In this document: one piece after another, positions 15,438 to 22,302 of the stretch
How the letters are laid out: the number at the start of each line of letters is the position of its first letter
Position numbering within the stretch: position 1 is the stretch's first letter
Assembly (NCBI GenBank): GCA_012514635.1
Contig: JAAYZX010000032.1
Span: forward strand, 1-33,634
Length of the DNA: 33,634 nt
Direction: 5' to 3'
Source of the DNA: Actinomycetota bacterium
GTDB taxonomy: Bacteria > Actinomycetota > Thermoleophilia > RBG-16-64-13
Program-made: the position numbers and the translations under genes
The notes under the pieces: generated by a model
Told to the model about the DNA's origin: nothing
Seen by the model: only the letters and a program-made list of their open reading frames with translations
Databases searched by the model: none

Positions 15438-16747
15438 CTTTTTCATTGCTGAACCCTCGGCGCGATCGCGAGATCCTACGACTGGCCCTACCCGCCCTGG
15501 GCTCATTGGCGGCGGACCCTCTACTCTCCATGGTGGATACCGCCTTGGTTGGGCATCTAGGACCCGCTCCCCTGGCAGCTTTGGCGGTCTCGGTAGTGGT
15601 TTTCAATCTGGCCTTCACCCTCTTCAACTTTTTAGCCTACGGTACAACCGCGCCGGTGGCCCGACGGTTCAGCTCCGGCAGAGGGCACGAGATACCGGGC
15701 TTCGCGGTTCAGACGCTCTGGGTTACCATCATACTGGGCGGAGTGGCTACGATCCTTGCAGAGTCGCTCGCGGTACCGCTGGGGAAGTTGGTAGGCGCCG
15801 ATCAGGAGGTGCTGGTTCTCTTCCTCGCCTATTTCCGAATACGCGTGCTCGCACTGGTTCCCATGATGATCACCCTGGCGGGCCATGGTCTCTTTCGCGG
15901 TCTTCTGGATACCCGCACCCCCCTTCTTATCACGGTGTGCGTCAACGTAGTCAACGCCGGCCTCGCCTACGTACTTATCTACCCTGCCGGTATGGGAGTA
16001 CGCGGAGCCGCCATCGCCACGCTGTCGGCCCAAACCGCGGGAGCCATGCTCTTCCTCTGGCGCGCCGCCAAACGACTGCGTCCCTTAACCGACACTTTCG
16101 ACTGGCGGCCGCACAAGGGTCCTATGCAGGAACTGCTGGTATTGAGTCGAGATCTTGCCATCCGCACTCTAGCGCTGTACGGCGTGTATTTCCTCTCCAC
16201 TACCGCCGCCACCCGCATGGGCACCATCCAGGTCGCCGCCCACCAAATAGCGCTGGACTTGTGGATGTTCTTAGCCATGATTATGGATTCTCTGGCCATC
16301 GCCGGTCAGGCGTTGATCGGGCGCTATTTGGGAGCGGGCAAATCCGCAGAGGCCCGCGTTATCGGCACCCGTATTGCCTGGTGGAGTGTCGCCGCGGGCG
16401 TAGTTTTCAGTCTGGCCTACCACCTTGCCCAGGACCTCCTGCCTCGTATATTCACAACGGACCCAGAAGTACTGGCCACCATCGCTACGGTCTTCCCCTT
16501 CGTGATCTTACTGCAGCCCCTCAACGGCTTCGTTTTTGGGCTCGACGGTGTTCTCATCGGCGCCTCCGACACCAAGTATCTGGCCCAAGCCATGATGTTG
16601 AGCGCACTGATAGGAGCGGGGATTGTACTTGCAGCACTCTTTTTCGGCTGGGGCCTGCAGGGTGTATGGTGGGGACTTGGCGCGCTGATGTTGACCAGAG
16701 CCATAACCGTCGGCCGGAGATTCTGGAGTGGGCGCTGGGTGCACTGA
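15434..16747 (+). CDS. MATE-family efflux transporter (DinF-like)
   Basis: The 437-residue product is a polytopic inner-membrane protein with about 12 hydrophobic segments and MATE signatures: RLALPALGSLAADPLLSMVDTALVGHLG at the N terminus, a repeat-like second half with AAHQIALDLWMFLAMIMDSLAIAGQALIGRYLGAG, and LDGVLIGASDTKYL near the end. Such proteins export cationic or amphipathic compounds using Na+ or H+ gradients. GTG 15434 is preferred because a candidate promoter -10 (15387-15392) and a short leader ORF lie between it and the more upstream GTG 15377; no good ribosome site marks either one. It diverges from the rhodanese operon. Confidence 0.87.
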   Translation: MTFSLLNPRRDREILRLALPALGSLAADPLLSMVDTALVGHLGPAPLAALAVSVVVFNLAFTLFNFLAYGTTAPVARRFSSGRGHEIPGFAVQTLWVTIILGGVATILAESLAVPLGKLVGADQEVLVLFLAYFRIRVLALVPMMITLAGHGLFRGLLDTRTPLLITVCVNVVNAGLAYVLIYPAGMGVRGAAIATLSAQTAGAMLFLWRAAKRLRPLTDTFDWRPHKGPMQELLVLSRDLAIRTLALYGVYFLSTTAATRMGTIQVAAHQIALDLWMFLAMIMDSLAIAGQALIGRYLGAGKSAEARVIGTRIAWWSVAAGVVFSLAYHLAQDLLPRIFTTDPEVLATIATVFPFVILLQPLNGFVFGLDGVLIGASDTKYLAQAMMLSALIGAGIVLAALFFGWGLQGVWWGLGALMLTRAITVGRRFWSGRWVH

Positions 16748-16752
16748 TGTAC

Positions 16753-16782
16753 CGTCTTGCAGCCGCCGGCGGCTGCAAGACG
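16753..16782. terminator. Perfect 30-bp palindrome between convergent genes
   Basis: CGTCTTGCAGCCGCC is followed immediately by its exact complement, ending at 16782. It starts 5 bp after the MATE stop. It is probably a terminator element acting with the next hairpin, though there is no T-tract and no spacer for an RNA loop. Confidence 0.55.
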
Positions 16783-16783
16783 T

Positions 16784-16820
16784 GATGAGGGCGGCGTCCG
16801 TTATGGACGCCGCCCTCATC
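16784..16820. terminator. Perfect 16-bp hairpin between the convergent MATE and peroxiredoxin genes
   Basis: GATGAGGGCGGCGTCC, loop GTTAT, and the exact complementary arm. It is symmetric, so it could stop transcription from both sides. No T-tract follows on either strand. Confidence 0.6.
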
Positions 16821-16869
16821 CTCACCTCAGGTCGTGACCTCCCAGAGCGGTGTCACGCCGCATACGCTT

Positions 16870-17583
16870 CTATTCGAACGCGTTCTCTACTTTCCATTCC
16901 TTCCAGACCTTTCCGGCCAGGTCCGGTCCAGGGGTCAGAGTGGGTTTTCCGGGCTGCCACCCGGACGGCGTCACCTCGCCGGTTGCGACCACATGCTGGA
17001 AGGCCTTCAGCTGACGGATCATCTCCGTAACATTCCGGCCCACCTCAGGTGTCAGCACTTCCATCGCCCGAATGACCCCCTCGGGATCAATAATGAAGCG
17101 GCCCCGGATATCCACCCCAGCAGCCTCTTCGTAGACTCCGTACACAGTCCCCACGCGACCGCCCTGATCACTCAGCAGAGGAAACGGCACGCCACCGGGC
17201 ACCATCTTCGTCAGTTCTTCCTCCTGCCAGATCTTGTGGCTGAAACGACTGTCTGTGCTCATGGCCAACACTTCTGCGCCCAGAGCCTTGATTTCAGGAT
17301 ACTTGACGGCAACTGCCGCCAGTTCCGTCGGTCAAACGAATGTGAAGTCTCCCGGATAAAAGCAGAGAACCACCCACTTGCCCTTATGGTCCGACAGCTT
17401 GACATTCTGGAAACCGCCGTCTACGAACGCGCTTACTTCGAAGTCCGGCGCCGGATACCCTACCCGTGCCATCACTTTGGACACCACCTCCTCTGTTGTT
17501 CCGGCGGATTCTGCCGCCTCCACACCCGGGGCACCAATAGGACCCTGGGCAGGCTTCACGCAACCGTCTTTTGCCGCAGGCAT
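16870..17583 (-). CDS. Selenocysteine-containing peroxiredoxin (TGA = Sec at codon 84)
   Basis: The frame from ATG 17583 (AAGGAG upstream) reads 83 codons, a TGA at 17334-17332, then 153 codons to 16870; total 237 residues. The TGA sits exactly at the peroxidatic Cys of the AhpC/Prx1 motif: [15 protein letters not shown]. After it come [34 protein letters not shown] and [10 protein letters not shown], all typical. The resolving Cys expected in GEVCPxxW is Thr205 here ([10 protein letters not shown]), so the usual 2-Cys cycle is not possible; Cys8 and Cys74 are the only Cys left. It should reduce hydroperoxides in the cytoplasm with thiol or thioredoxin partners. A hairpin loop starts 17 nt after the TGA. 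Simple gene calling would split it in two. Confidence 0.93.
17305..17320 (-). promoter_or_regulatory. Candidate bacterial SECIS hairpin of the peroxiredoxin gene
   Basis: On the minus strand GGCGGC, loop AGTT, GCCGTC forms a 6-bp stem with one G-U pair. The loop begins 17 nt after the TGA at 17334-17332 and has G as its second base. A competing longer stem (GACGGAACTG with CAGTTGCCGTC, one bulge) would place the loop only 12 nt away. Confidence 0.5.
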
Positions 17584-17686
17584 CTAGCTCCTTCCCTAGA
17601 ATTCCAGTCAACGTCTAGGAACCTGCGGATTCCCAGACTCGTTATGAAGAGTTCCCCGAGGAGGCCGGGTACAAACCGCCGTTGCC

Positions 17687-17727
17687 AAAACGAGGGGGGC
17701 GGCGCCCGGAACAGGCGCCGCCCCCCA
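17687..17727 (-). terminator. Intrinsic terminator of the LppM-like lipoprotein gene
   Basis: A perfect 13-bp GC stem (arms 17714-17726 and 17694-17706, GGGGGGCGGCGCC on the plus strand) with a 7-nt loop is followed on the minus strand by TCGTTTT. It lies 37 bp beyond the lipoprotein stop and insulates the peroxiredoxin gene. Confidence 0.75.
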
Positions 17728-17763
17728 ACAGCACAGCGTTACTACGGCCGCCGGCCTATTGCG

Positions 17764-18636
17764 CTACGAACGATCTGTCTCCTCACCCGCGTCGCCTGTC
17801 TCTTCCGTGGATTCGACGCTTTCCGTCGCCACAGCCGTTGACGGAGGAGCAACCGCCGCCGCCGGCGCCGCCCTGCGACTTCGCTTCACCAAGACGACAA
17901 TCAGAATGATGATCAATGCCACCAGCACCACGCCGCCACCGATAAAGCCACCCACCACACCCCAACGCAGCACGCTGCTCTCGGCATTCATCTCAACCAT
18001 TTCGCCGCCTTTGGGCCGCCATATCAGTGTGCTGCCCTGCACCTCGTCGGCGTTATGGCTTTTAATAGAACCGGGGAGTGTAACGCGATTCTCGAACTGG
18101 ATAATACTCTGTAGCATCTCAATGGGAGCCTCTTCACCGGCGCTCTCACCAATGACGGATAGGGCCGCTCCTAAATCAAATTTTCCCGAAAAACGGGTTT
18201 TCATTGCAAACAGAGAAGTGGTCTGAGAGATGTCGATCTCGGAGTTGCCCAGATCGCCCATGGGGCTGTCGCCCTCGGATTGCAGGAGGCTCTTCAGCTC
18301 CTCCTGGTCCTTGAAGGCCATCGTAGTCTTGACCCACTTGGTACCGTCAGGATCGGTGCCCTCCTGGACGTTCCATCCTTCCGGCATATCCTCCTTCAGG
18401 TCGCCGAATAAATCTTCGCCGCCCTGTTGCGCCATCAGGTCCTGGATTTCTTTGTCCGCCGCAAGACGCATCCCAAACGTGCCGGACCCATTCTCTTCTA
18501 CCACCGTATCGAGGCCGATCTGGATCTTGCACCCCATCGCAAACAGAGCAACACAGATACATAGGAGCAGGAATCCGGCGCGCAACGCCATCCTCCTGAC
18601 GTTTGCACGCCTCAAATCATCATCTTTGGTACCCAT
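17764..18636 (-). CDS. LppM/DUF3153-like membrane-anchored lipoprotein
   Basis: The 290-residue product has a signal peptide with a lipobox, LFAMGC, giving lipidated Cys36. An extracytoplasmic domain of about 185 residues follows (KIQIGLDTVVEENGSGTFGM...), then a second membrane segment at about 225-250, a basic stop KRSRR, and an Ala/Thr/Glu-rich cytoplasmic tail. This lipoprotein-domain-TM layout matches the LppM/DUF3153 group found in Actinobacteria and some other Gram-positives. Its role is unknown. GGGAGGGAG lies just upstream of ATG 18636. A TATAAG at 18715-18710 might be its -10 element. A strong terminator follows the gene. Confidence 0.75.
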   Translation of the reverse strand: MGTKDDDLRRANVRRMALRAGFLLLCICVALFAMGCKIQIGLDTVVEENGSGTFGMRLAADKEIQDLMAQQGGEDLFGDLKEDMPEGWNVQEGTDPDGTKWVKTTMAFKDQEELKSLLQSEGDSPMGDLGNSEIDISQTTSLFAMKTRFSGKFDLGAALSVIGESAGEEAPIEMLQSIIQFENRVTLPGSIKSHNADEVQGSTLIWRPKGGEMVEMNAESSVLRWGVVGGFIGGGVVLVALIIILIVVLVKRSRRAAPAAAVAPPSTAVATESVESTEETGDAGEETDRS

Positions 18637-18749
18637 TGACTCCCTCCCAGTTCGACCGCCGGTCTATTTAGGCCGGGCCGACACATCAGACCGCCCGCCT
18701 CGACTTCATCTTATACCCCACACCACCCCCCTTATCCTTGCGCCTCGTC

Positions 18750-19961
18750 TTACGATCCGTTTTGCAGATACCAAATAAGCGCCAGAACGCCTAATGCAGC
18801 AGTCGCTCCCACCGCCAACCCGTAGGCCTGCGGCGGATAGCTTCCATCGACGCCGCGAGGAAACATGGCTATCAGTGCACCAACCCCGTACTGAAGCAAC
18901 GCCGCCCCCCCGAGGCCGAACATATTCACACCGGTCACCGCCCTGCCTATCATCTGCACGGGAAACACAGTCCGCACATGGGCCATAGTGAGGATATTGT
19001 GTCCCCCGCCGTACCCGAAGAGTACGAAAGTAGGGTAGGCGAGCCAAGCCCATCCCGTCAACGCTGCCAACACCATCAAGAGCTGCGCTATCAGAAAGGC
19101 GCCCATGCCCAGCACAACGGCCTGCCGTCGCCCCCAGTGGTCGAACATCCAACCACAGGAGAAGTACCCCACAAGCCCTCCGATGGCGGCCAGAGTGATG
19201 ATCGTCCCCGCGCCCGTACGGCTGAACCCCAAAGCATCGAACAGGTACGGTCCAAACCACAGGCCCTGGAAAGTCAAGAGGGTCCCCGCGAAGCTTAGAT
19301 TAAGCAAGGCGATGGGCCAGAAACGTCGATCACGGAATAGGGCCTTGATGGAAGAAGAATCACCGCCGACCCGCGCAGCGTGTTCGTCCGCGTTCTGTGC
19401 TCCCGGGGGCACGTTCCTCACGATTACAGCGACCGCCAACGCACTCATCAGCACCACGCCCGACGCCGCCAAAAAAACGGTCCGCCAGCCGCACGCTGTG
19501 ACCGCCCATGCCAGAGGAGCTCCGGTGACAAACGAGCCCAATGCCCCCAATCCCACCAGCACTCCCGAAACAGTGGCAAAACGTCGTGGCGAATACCAGC
19601 GACTGAATGCCGTATACGCCCCCATGAGAACTCCGCCCATGCCCGCCCCGATCAAAGCCCGCCCCACCACCAGGGATGCAAAGGAGTGCGCACCGGCGAA
19701 AACCAGGCTGCCGATGACGGCGCACATCATGAGCACAGGAGTAGCGATACGAGGCCCCCACCGATCCAGTGCACCACCCAGCGGCAACTGCACGAGGGCA
19801 AAAACCACGAAGAACACAGCGGTCATGAGCCCCAACTCCGTAGCTCCCAGCGAAAACTCACGGGACAGATCACCGGAGATTACCGCATTGGCGGAACGGA
19901 AAAAGTTGGAGAGAAAATAGGCCAGCGCGAAGGCGCCGAAGAGCCAGGGTCGCCGCCTCAC
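18750..19961 (-). CDS. Major facilitator superfamily transporter
   Basis: The 403-residue product has about 12 hydrophobic segments. The cytoplasmic loop 2-3 motif reads GGALDRWGPRIATPV, a version of MFS motif A, and DHWGRRQAVV in the second half is its repeat. ISGDLSREFSLGATELGLM resembles nitrate/sugar-phosphate-like MFS N termini. The substrate is not predictable. It starts 73 bp after hisA on the same strand, and could be cotranscribed with the his genes. The start ATG 19961 is the first in frame and fits an MFS start (RRRPWLFGAFALAYFLSNFFRS). Confidence 0.85.
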   Translation of the reverse strand: MRRRPWLFGAFALAYFLSNFFRSANAVISGDLSREFSLGATELGLMTAVFFVVFALVQLPLGGALDRWGPRIATPVLMMCAVIGSLVFAGAHSFASLVVGRALIGAGMGGVLMGAYTAFSRWYSPRRFATVSGVLVGLGALGSFVTGAPLAWAVTACGWRTVFLAASGVVLMSALAVAVIVRNVPPGAQNADEHAARVGGDSSSIKALFRDRRFWPIALLNLSFAGTLLTFQGLWFGPYLFDALGFSRTGAGTIITLAAIGGLVGYFSCGWMFDHWGRRQAVVLGMGAFLIAQLLMVLAALTGWAWLAYPTFVLFGYGGGHNILTMAHVRTVFPVQMIGRAVTGVNMFGLGGAALLQYGVGALIAMFPRGVDGSYPPQAYGLAVGATAALGVLALIWYLQNGS

Positions 19962-20034
19962 AGGCTAACGGAGAATCCGCGTTGCGTCTTGCATTTCTTA
20001 ATCCGACAACGTCACAACAGACTGCGAAGACGTC

Positions 20035-20763
20035 TCACTCAGCACCCAACACCGCCAGAGCCTCGGCCAACGTGAAGGCTCCCTCGTACAGAGCTCGTCC
20101 GGTGATGACGCCGGTCACACCATGCTTCTCCAGAACCTTGACGGCCTTGAGATCCTGTAGAGTAGTAATGCCGCCAGAGGCAATAATCTCGAGCGTCGTC
20201 TGTTGTGCCAACTCTTCGTATGCTTTGATGTTGGGGCCCATCATCATGCCATCACGAGACACGTCGGTGTAGAGTACTTCCTTGACGCCCAGCCCAACCA
20301 GCTGTTCGGTCAGTTCCGCCACAGGCACCATGGTGCGCTTCTGCCAACCATGCGTTGCAACGAAACCGTCTTGAGCGTCTACCGCCACCACCAAATTAGT
20401 CCCCCAACGATGGAGTGCCTCCACAAGGAAAGCGTTGTCCTCGATTGCGGCTGTGCCCACAATTATGCGAGACACACGTGACGATGCGATGAGGTCCAGC
20501 GCCTCCAGAGTACGAATCCCGCCCCCTAGTTGAACGGGAATATTCACAGCCGCGGCCATAGCAGCCACCGCATCGAAGTTCTGCGGGCTGCCCAGACGCG
20601 CCCCGTCTAGATCCACCACGTGGAGATGTCGAGCGCCTTCCTGCTCCCATCTTCTGGCCATCTCCGCAGGATCAGAGCCAAAAACCGTGCTGTCGGCGAA
20701 ATCTCCTCGACGAAGACGCACACACTGACCGTTCTGTATGTCGATTGCCGGGAAGAGTCTCAT
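20035..20763 (-). CDS. hisA: Phosphoribosylformimino-5-aminoimidazole carboxamide ribotide isomerase
   Basis: HisA performs the Amadori isomerisation that feeds the HisH-HisF synthase in histidine biosynthesis. The 242 residues form the usual TIM barrel: FPAIDIQNGQCVRL with catalytic Asp8, LHVVDLDGA, PVQLGGGIRT, VVAVDAQDG, and the second catalytic Asp in YTDVSRDGMMMGPN. The C-terminal ASGGI phosphate loop is present. It starts one base after the hisH stop, so translation is coupled. A bifunctional HisA/TrpF (PriA) activity, known in Actinobacteria, cannot be excluded. hisF is not next to it, unlike in most operons. Confidence 0.95.
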   Translation of the reverse strand: MRLFPAIDIQNGQCVRLRRGDFADSTVFGSDPAEMARRWEQEGARHLHVVDLDGARLGSPQNFDAVAAMAAAVNIPVQLGGGIRTLEALDLIASSRVSRIIVGTAAIEDNAFLVEALHRWGTNLVVAVDAQDGFVATHGWQKRTMVPVAELTEQLVGLGVKEVLYTDVSRDGMMMGPNIKAYEELAQQTTLEIIASGGITTLQDLKAVKVLEKHGVTGVITGRALYEGAFTLAEALAVLGAE

Positions 20764-20764
20764 C

Positions 20765-21397
20765 TCAGTACTTCTCCTTTGCCACCTCTGCGTGTCGCAC
20801 GAAGTTGCGATATATGCATAGCCCCAACGTGCCCGACTTCTCGGGATGGAATTGGAACCCGGCTACGTTTTCTCTTTCCACCCCAGATACGAAGCCAACT
20901 CCATATTCGGTGAAGGTGAGCACATCCTGAGGTCGTCGCGGCACCACCACATAACTGTGGTCAAAATAGAAGATGGAACCATTCGGTACATCCTCCAGCA
21001 ACTCTGAATCTCTGGCGATCTCGATCTGGTTCCAGCCTACGTGAGGCACCTCAAGGTCGGGAGGAAAACTACGCACCTCGCCCCGGAGCAACCCCAAACC
21101 AGGCACCTCAAGACTCTCCTGGCTGCCCTCAAAGAGCAGCTGAAGACCGAGGCCTACCCCCAGGATAGGGACGCCTTCCATGACACGCTCTTTGATGGGT
21201 TGCACCAGTTCCAGTCGTTCCAGTTCAGCCATCGCAGGGCCGAAAGCACCGTCACCCGCAAGCACCAAAGACACGGCTCCACGGACGGCAACCGGATCTG
21301 AGCCGATCTCGGCGGCGATGCCCACCTGCTCCAATGCCCTCTGCACCGAGCATATATCGCCGACACCATAATCGATGATATACGTCTGCATGGTCAT
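20765..21397 (-). CDS. hisH: Imidazole glycerol phosphate synthase subunit HisH, nucleophile missing
   Basis: HisH is the glutaminase subunit that channels ammonia to HisF. The 210-residue product is clearly HisH by YIIDYGVGDICSVQRALEQVG, VPHVGWNQIEI, YFDHSYVVV and GFQFHPEKSG (His184 and Glu186 of the triad). The nucleophile elbow, normally GICLGMQLLFE, reads GVGLGLQLLFE, so Gly82 (codon GGC) replaces the catalytic Cys. The oxyanion strand PGVGAF is altered to AGDGAF. Glutamine hydrolysis should therefore be lost, and the protein may act only as an allosteric or structural partner. The start is ATG 21397 or 21391, both with weak ribosome sites. It lies 39 bp after hisB and 1 bp before hisA. 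Confidence 0.92.
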   Translation of the reverse strand: MTMQTYIIDYGVGDICSVQRALEQVGIAAEIGSDPVAVRGAVSLVLAGDGAFGPAMAELERLELVQPIKERVMEGVPILGVGLGLQLLFEGSQESLEVPGLGLLRGEVRSFPPDLEVPHVGWNQIEIARDSELLEDVPNGSIFYFDHSYVVVPRRPQDVLTFTEYGVGFVSGVERENVAGFQFHPEKSGTLGLCIYRNFVRHAEVAKEKY

Positions 21398-21436
21398 GAG
21401 CAGGCCGGTGATCGGTGATTTGCCACCCGAGCGATC

Positions 21437-22060
21437 TCAGAGTACCCCTTTGGTGGAGGGGATGTCGCTACGACGTGGATCGGGACCGGCGGCCACCCTC
21501 AGTGCGCGGGCAAAAGCCTTGAACACGGCTTCGACCATGTGGTGCGAGTTGGCGCCCGCCAGCAGACGCACGTGCGCTGTGACCCGGGCGTTGGCCACCA
21601 GAGCCTGGAAGAATTCAAGTGCCAGCTCCGTATCAAAACCGCCAATGACCGCTGATGGCAGAAGATCCCCCTGCCACACCAGAAAAGGCCGGCCGCTGAG
21701 ATCCAAAGCCACATGCGCCAGGGATTCGTCCATGGGAACGTGGGCGTCGCCGTAGCGGGTGATGCCCGCTTTGTCACCAAGAGCCTGATCGAGGGCCCTT
21801 CCCAAACAGATACCGACATCTTCCACCGTATGGTGCGCGCCGGTCTCAAGATCGCCTTCAGCGCGGACCTCGAGATCAAACAACCCATGGCGGGCTACTA
21901 GAGTCAGCATATGATCGAAGAAGCCGACCCCGGTATCAACGCGTGCCGTACCGGTGCCGTCCAGGTCTATTGCCAGAACCACGTCCGTCTCGGCGGTATG
22001 TCGCTTCACCTGAGCCCGTCGGCTGCCGGTATCTGCCTGCCTACCTGATTCGCTTGTCAT
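21437..22060 (-). CDS. hisB: Imidazoleglycerol-phosphate dehydratase
   Basis: HisB dehydrates imidazole glycerol phosphate. The 207-residue protein is a monofunctional dehydratase with metal-binding His-rich motifs: GFFDHMLTLVARHG, AHHTVEDVGI, MDESLAHVALDLSGRPF and NSHHMVEAVFKAFARALR. It ends in RRSDIPSTKGVL, typical of the family. ATG 22060 is chosen with a GAGGGG site upstream. The frame stays open to 22249, but that stretch is unlike the family and contains a candidate -10 element. No phosphatase domain is attached. It follows hisD after a 242-bp gap and precedes hisH by 39 bp. Confidence 0.95.
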   Translation of the reverse strand: MTSESGRQADTGSRRAQVKRHTAETDVVLAIDLDGTGTARVDTGVGFFDHMLTLVARHGLFDLEVRAEGDLETGAHHTVEDVGICLGRALDQALGDKAGITRYGDAHVPMDESLAHVALDLSGRPFLVWQGDLLPSAVIGGFDTELALEFFQALVANARVTAHVRLLAGANSHHMVEAVFKAFARALRVAAGPDPRRSDIPSTKGVL

Positions 22061-22302
22061 AGTCTTGCGCCCCTCTCTGTGCCGGAGCGAGGATAGCACA
22101 GCGCCTCTCTCCGCCCCCGGTGGGCGGCCGGATAGACGGCGGTCGCTCAGCGCCCCCGTGATGGTGGGGAGCTGAAGGCGATTGTGCAGTCCTGAACCGG
22201 TGAAGTCCGACGGTGCTCCGGCTTGTTCAGACGACCCGTTCATACCCATGATTCCGACTCAGCATCAGGTACCGGCACAACATCACTGTGTGCGCCTCAC
22301 CC
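22061..22302. other. Gap between hisD and hisB
   Basis: This 242-bp gap is unusually long for a his operon. On the minus strand TGCTATCCT at 22098-22090 could be an extended -10 promoter starting a transcript near 22083, so hisB-hisH-hisA may have their own promoter. A short GC inverted repeat (CCGCCC...GGGCGG) lies near 22117-22133. I see no convincing gene. Confidence 0.4.

Noticed and set aside
15937-16785. 282-codon plus-strand open frame in another frame of the MATE gene
   Set aside because: It is Arg/His-rich, has no membrane pattern or ribosome site, and overlaps the clear MATE frame.
14110-17583. Rhodanese and peroxiredoxin as pseudogenes with nonsense mutations
   Set aside because: Both stops are TGA at redox-active positions, the downstream frames are fully conserved, SECIS-like hairpins follow, and selD is present nearby.
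16834-17841. 335-codon plus-strand open frame
   Set aside because: It lies opposite the peroxiredoxin, spans the lipoprotein terminator, and has low-complexity composition without recognisable domains; it is an antisense shadow.
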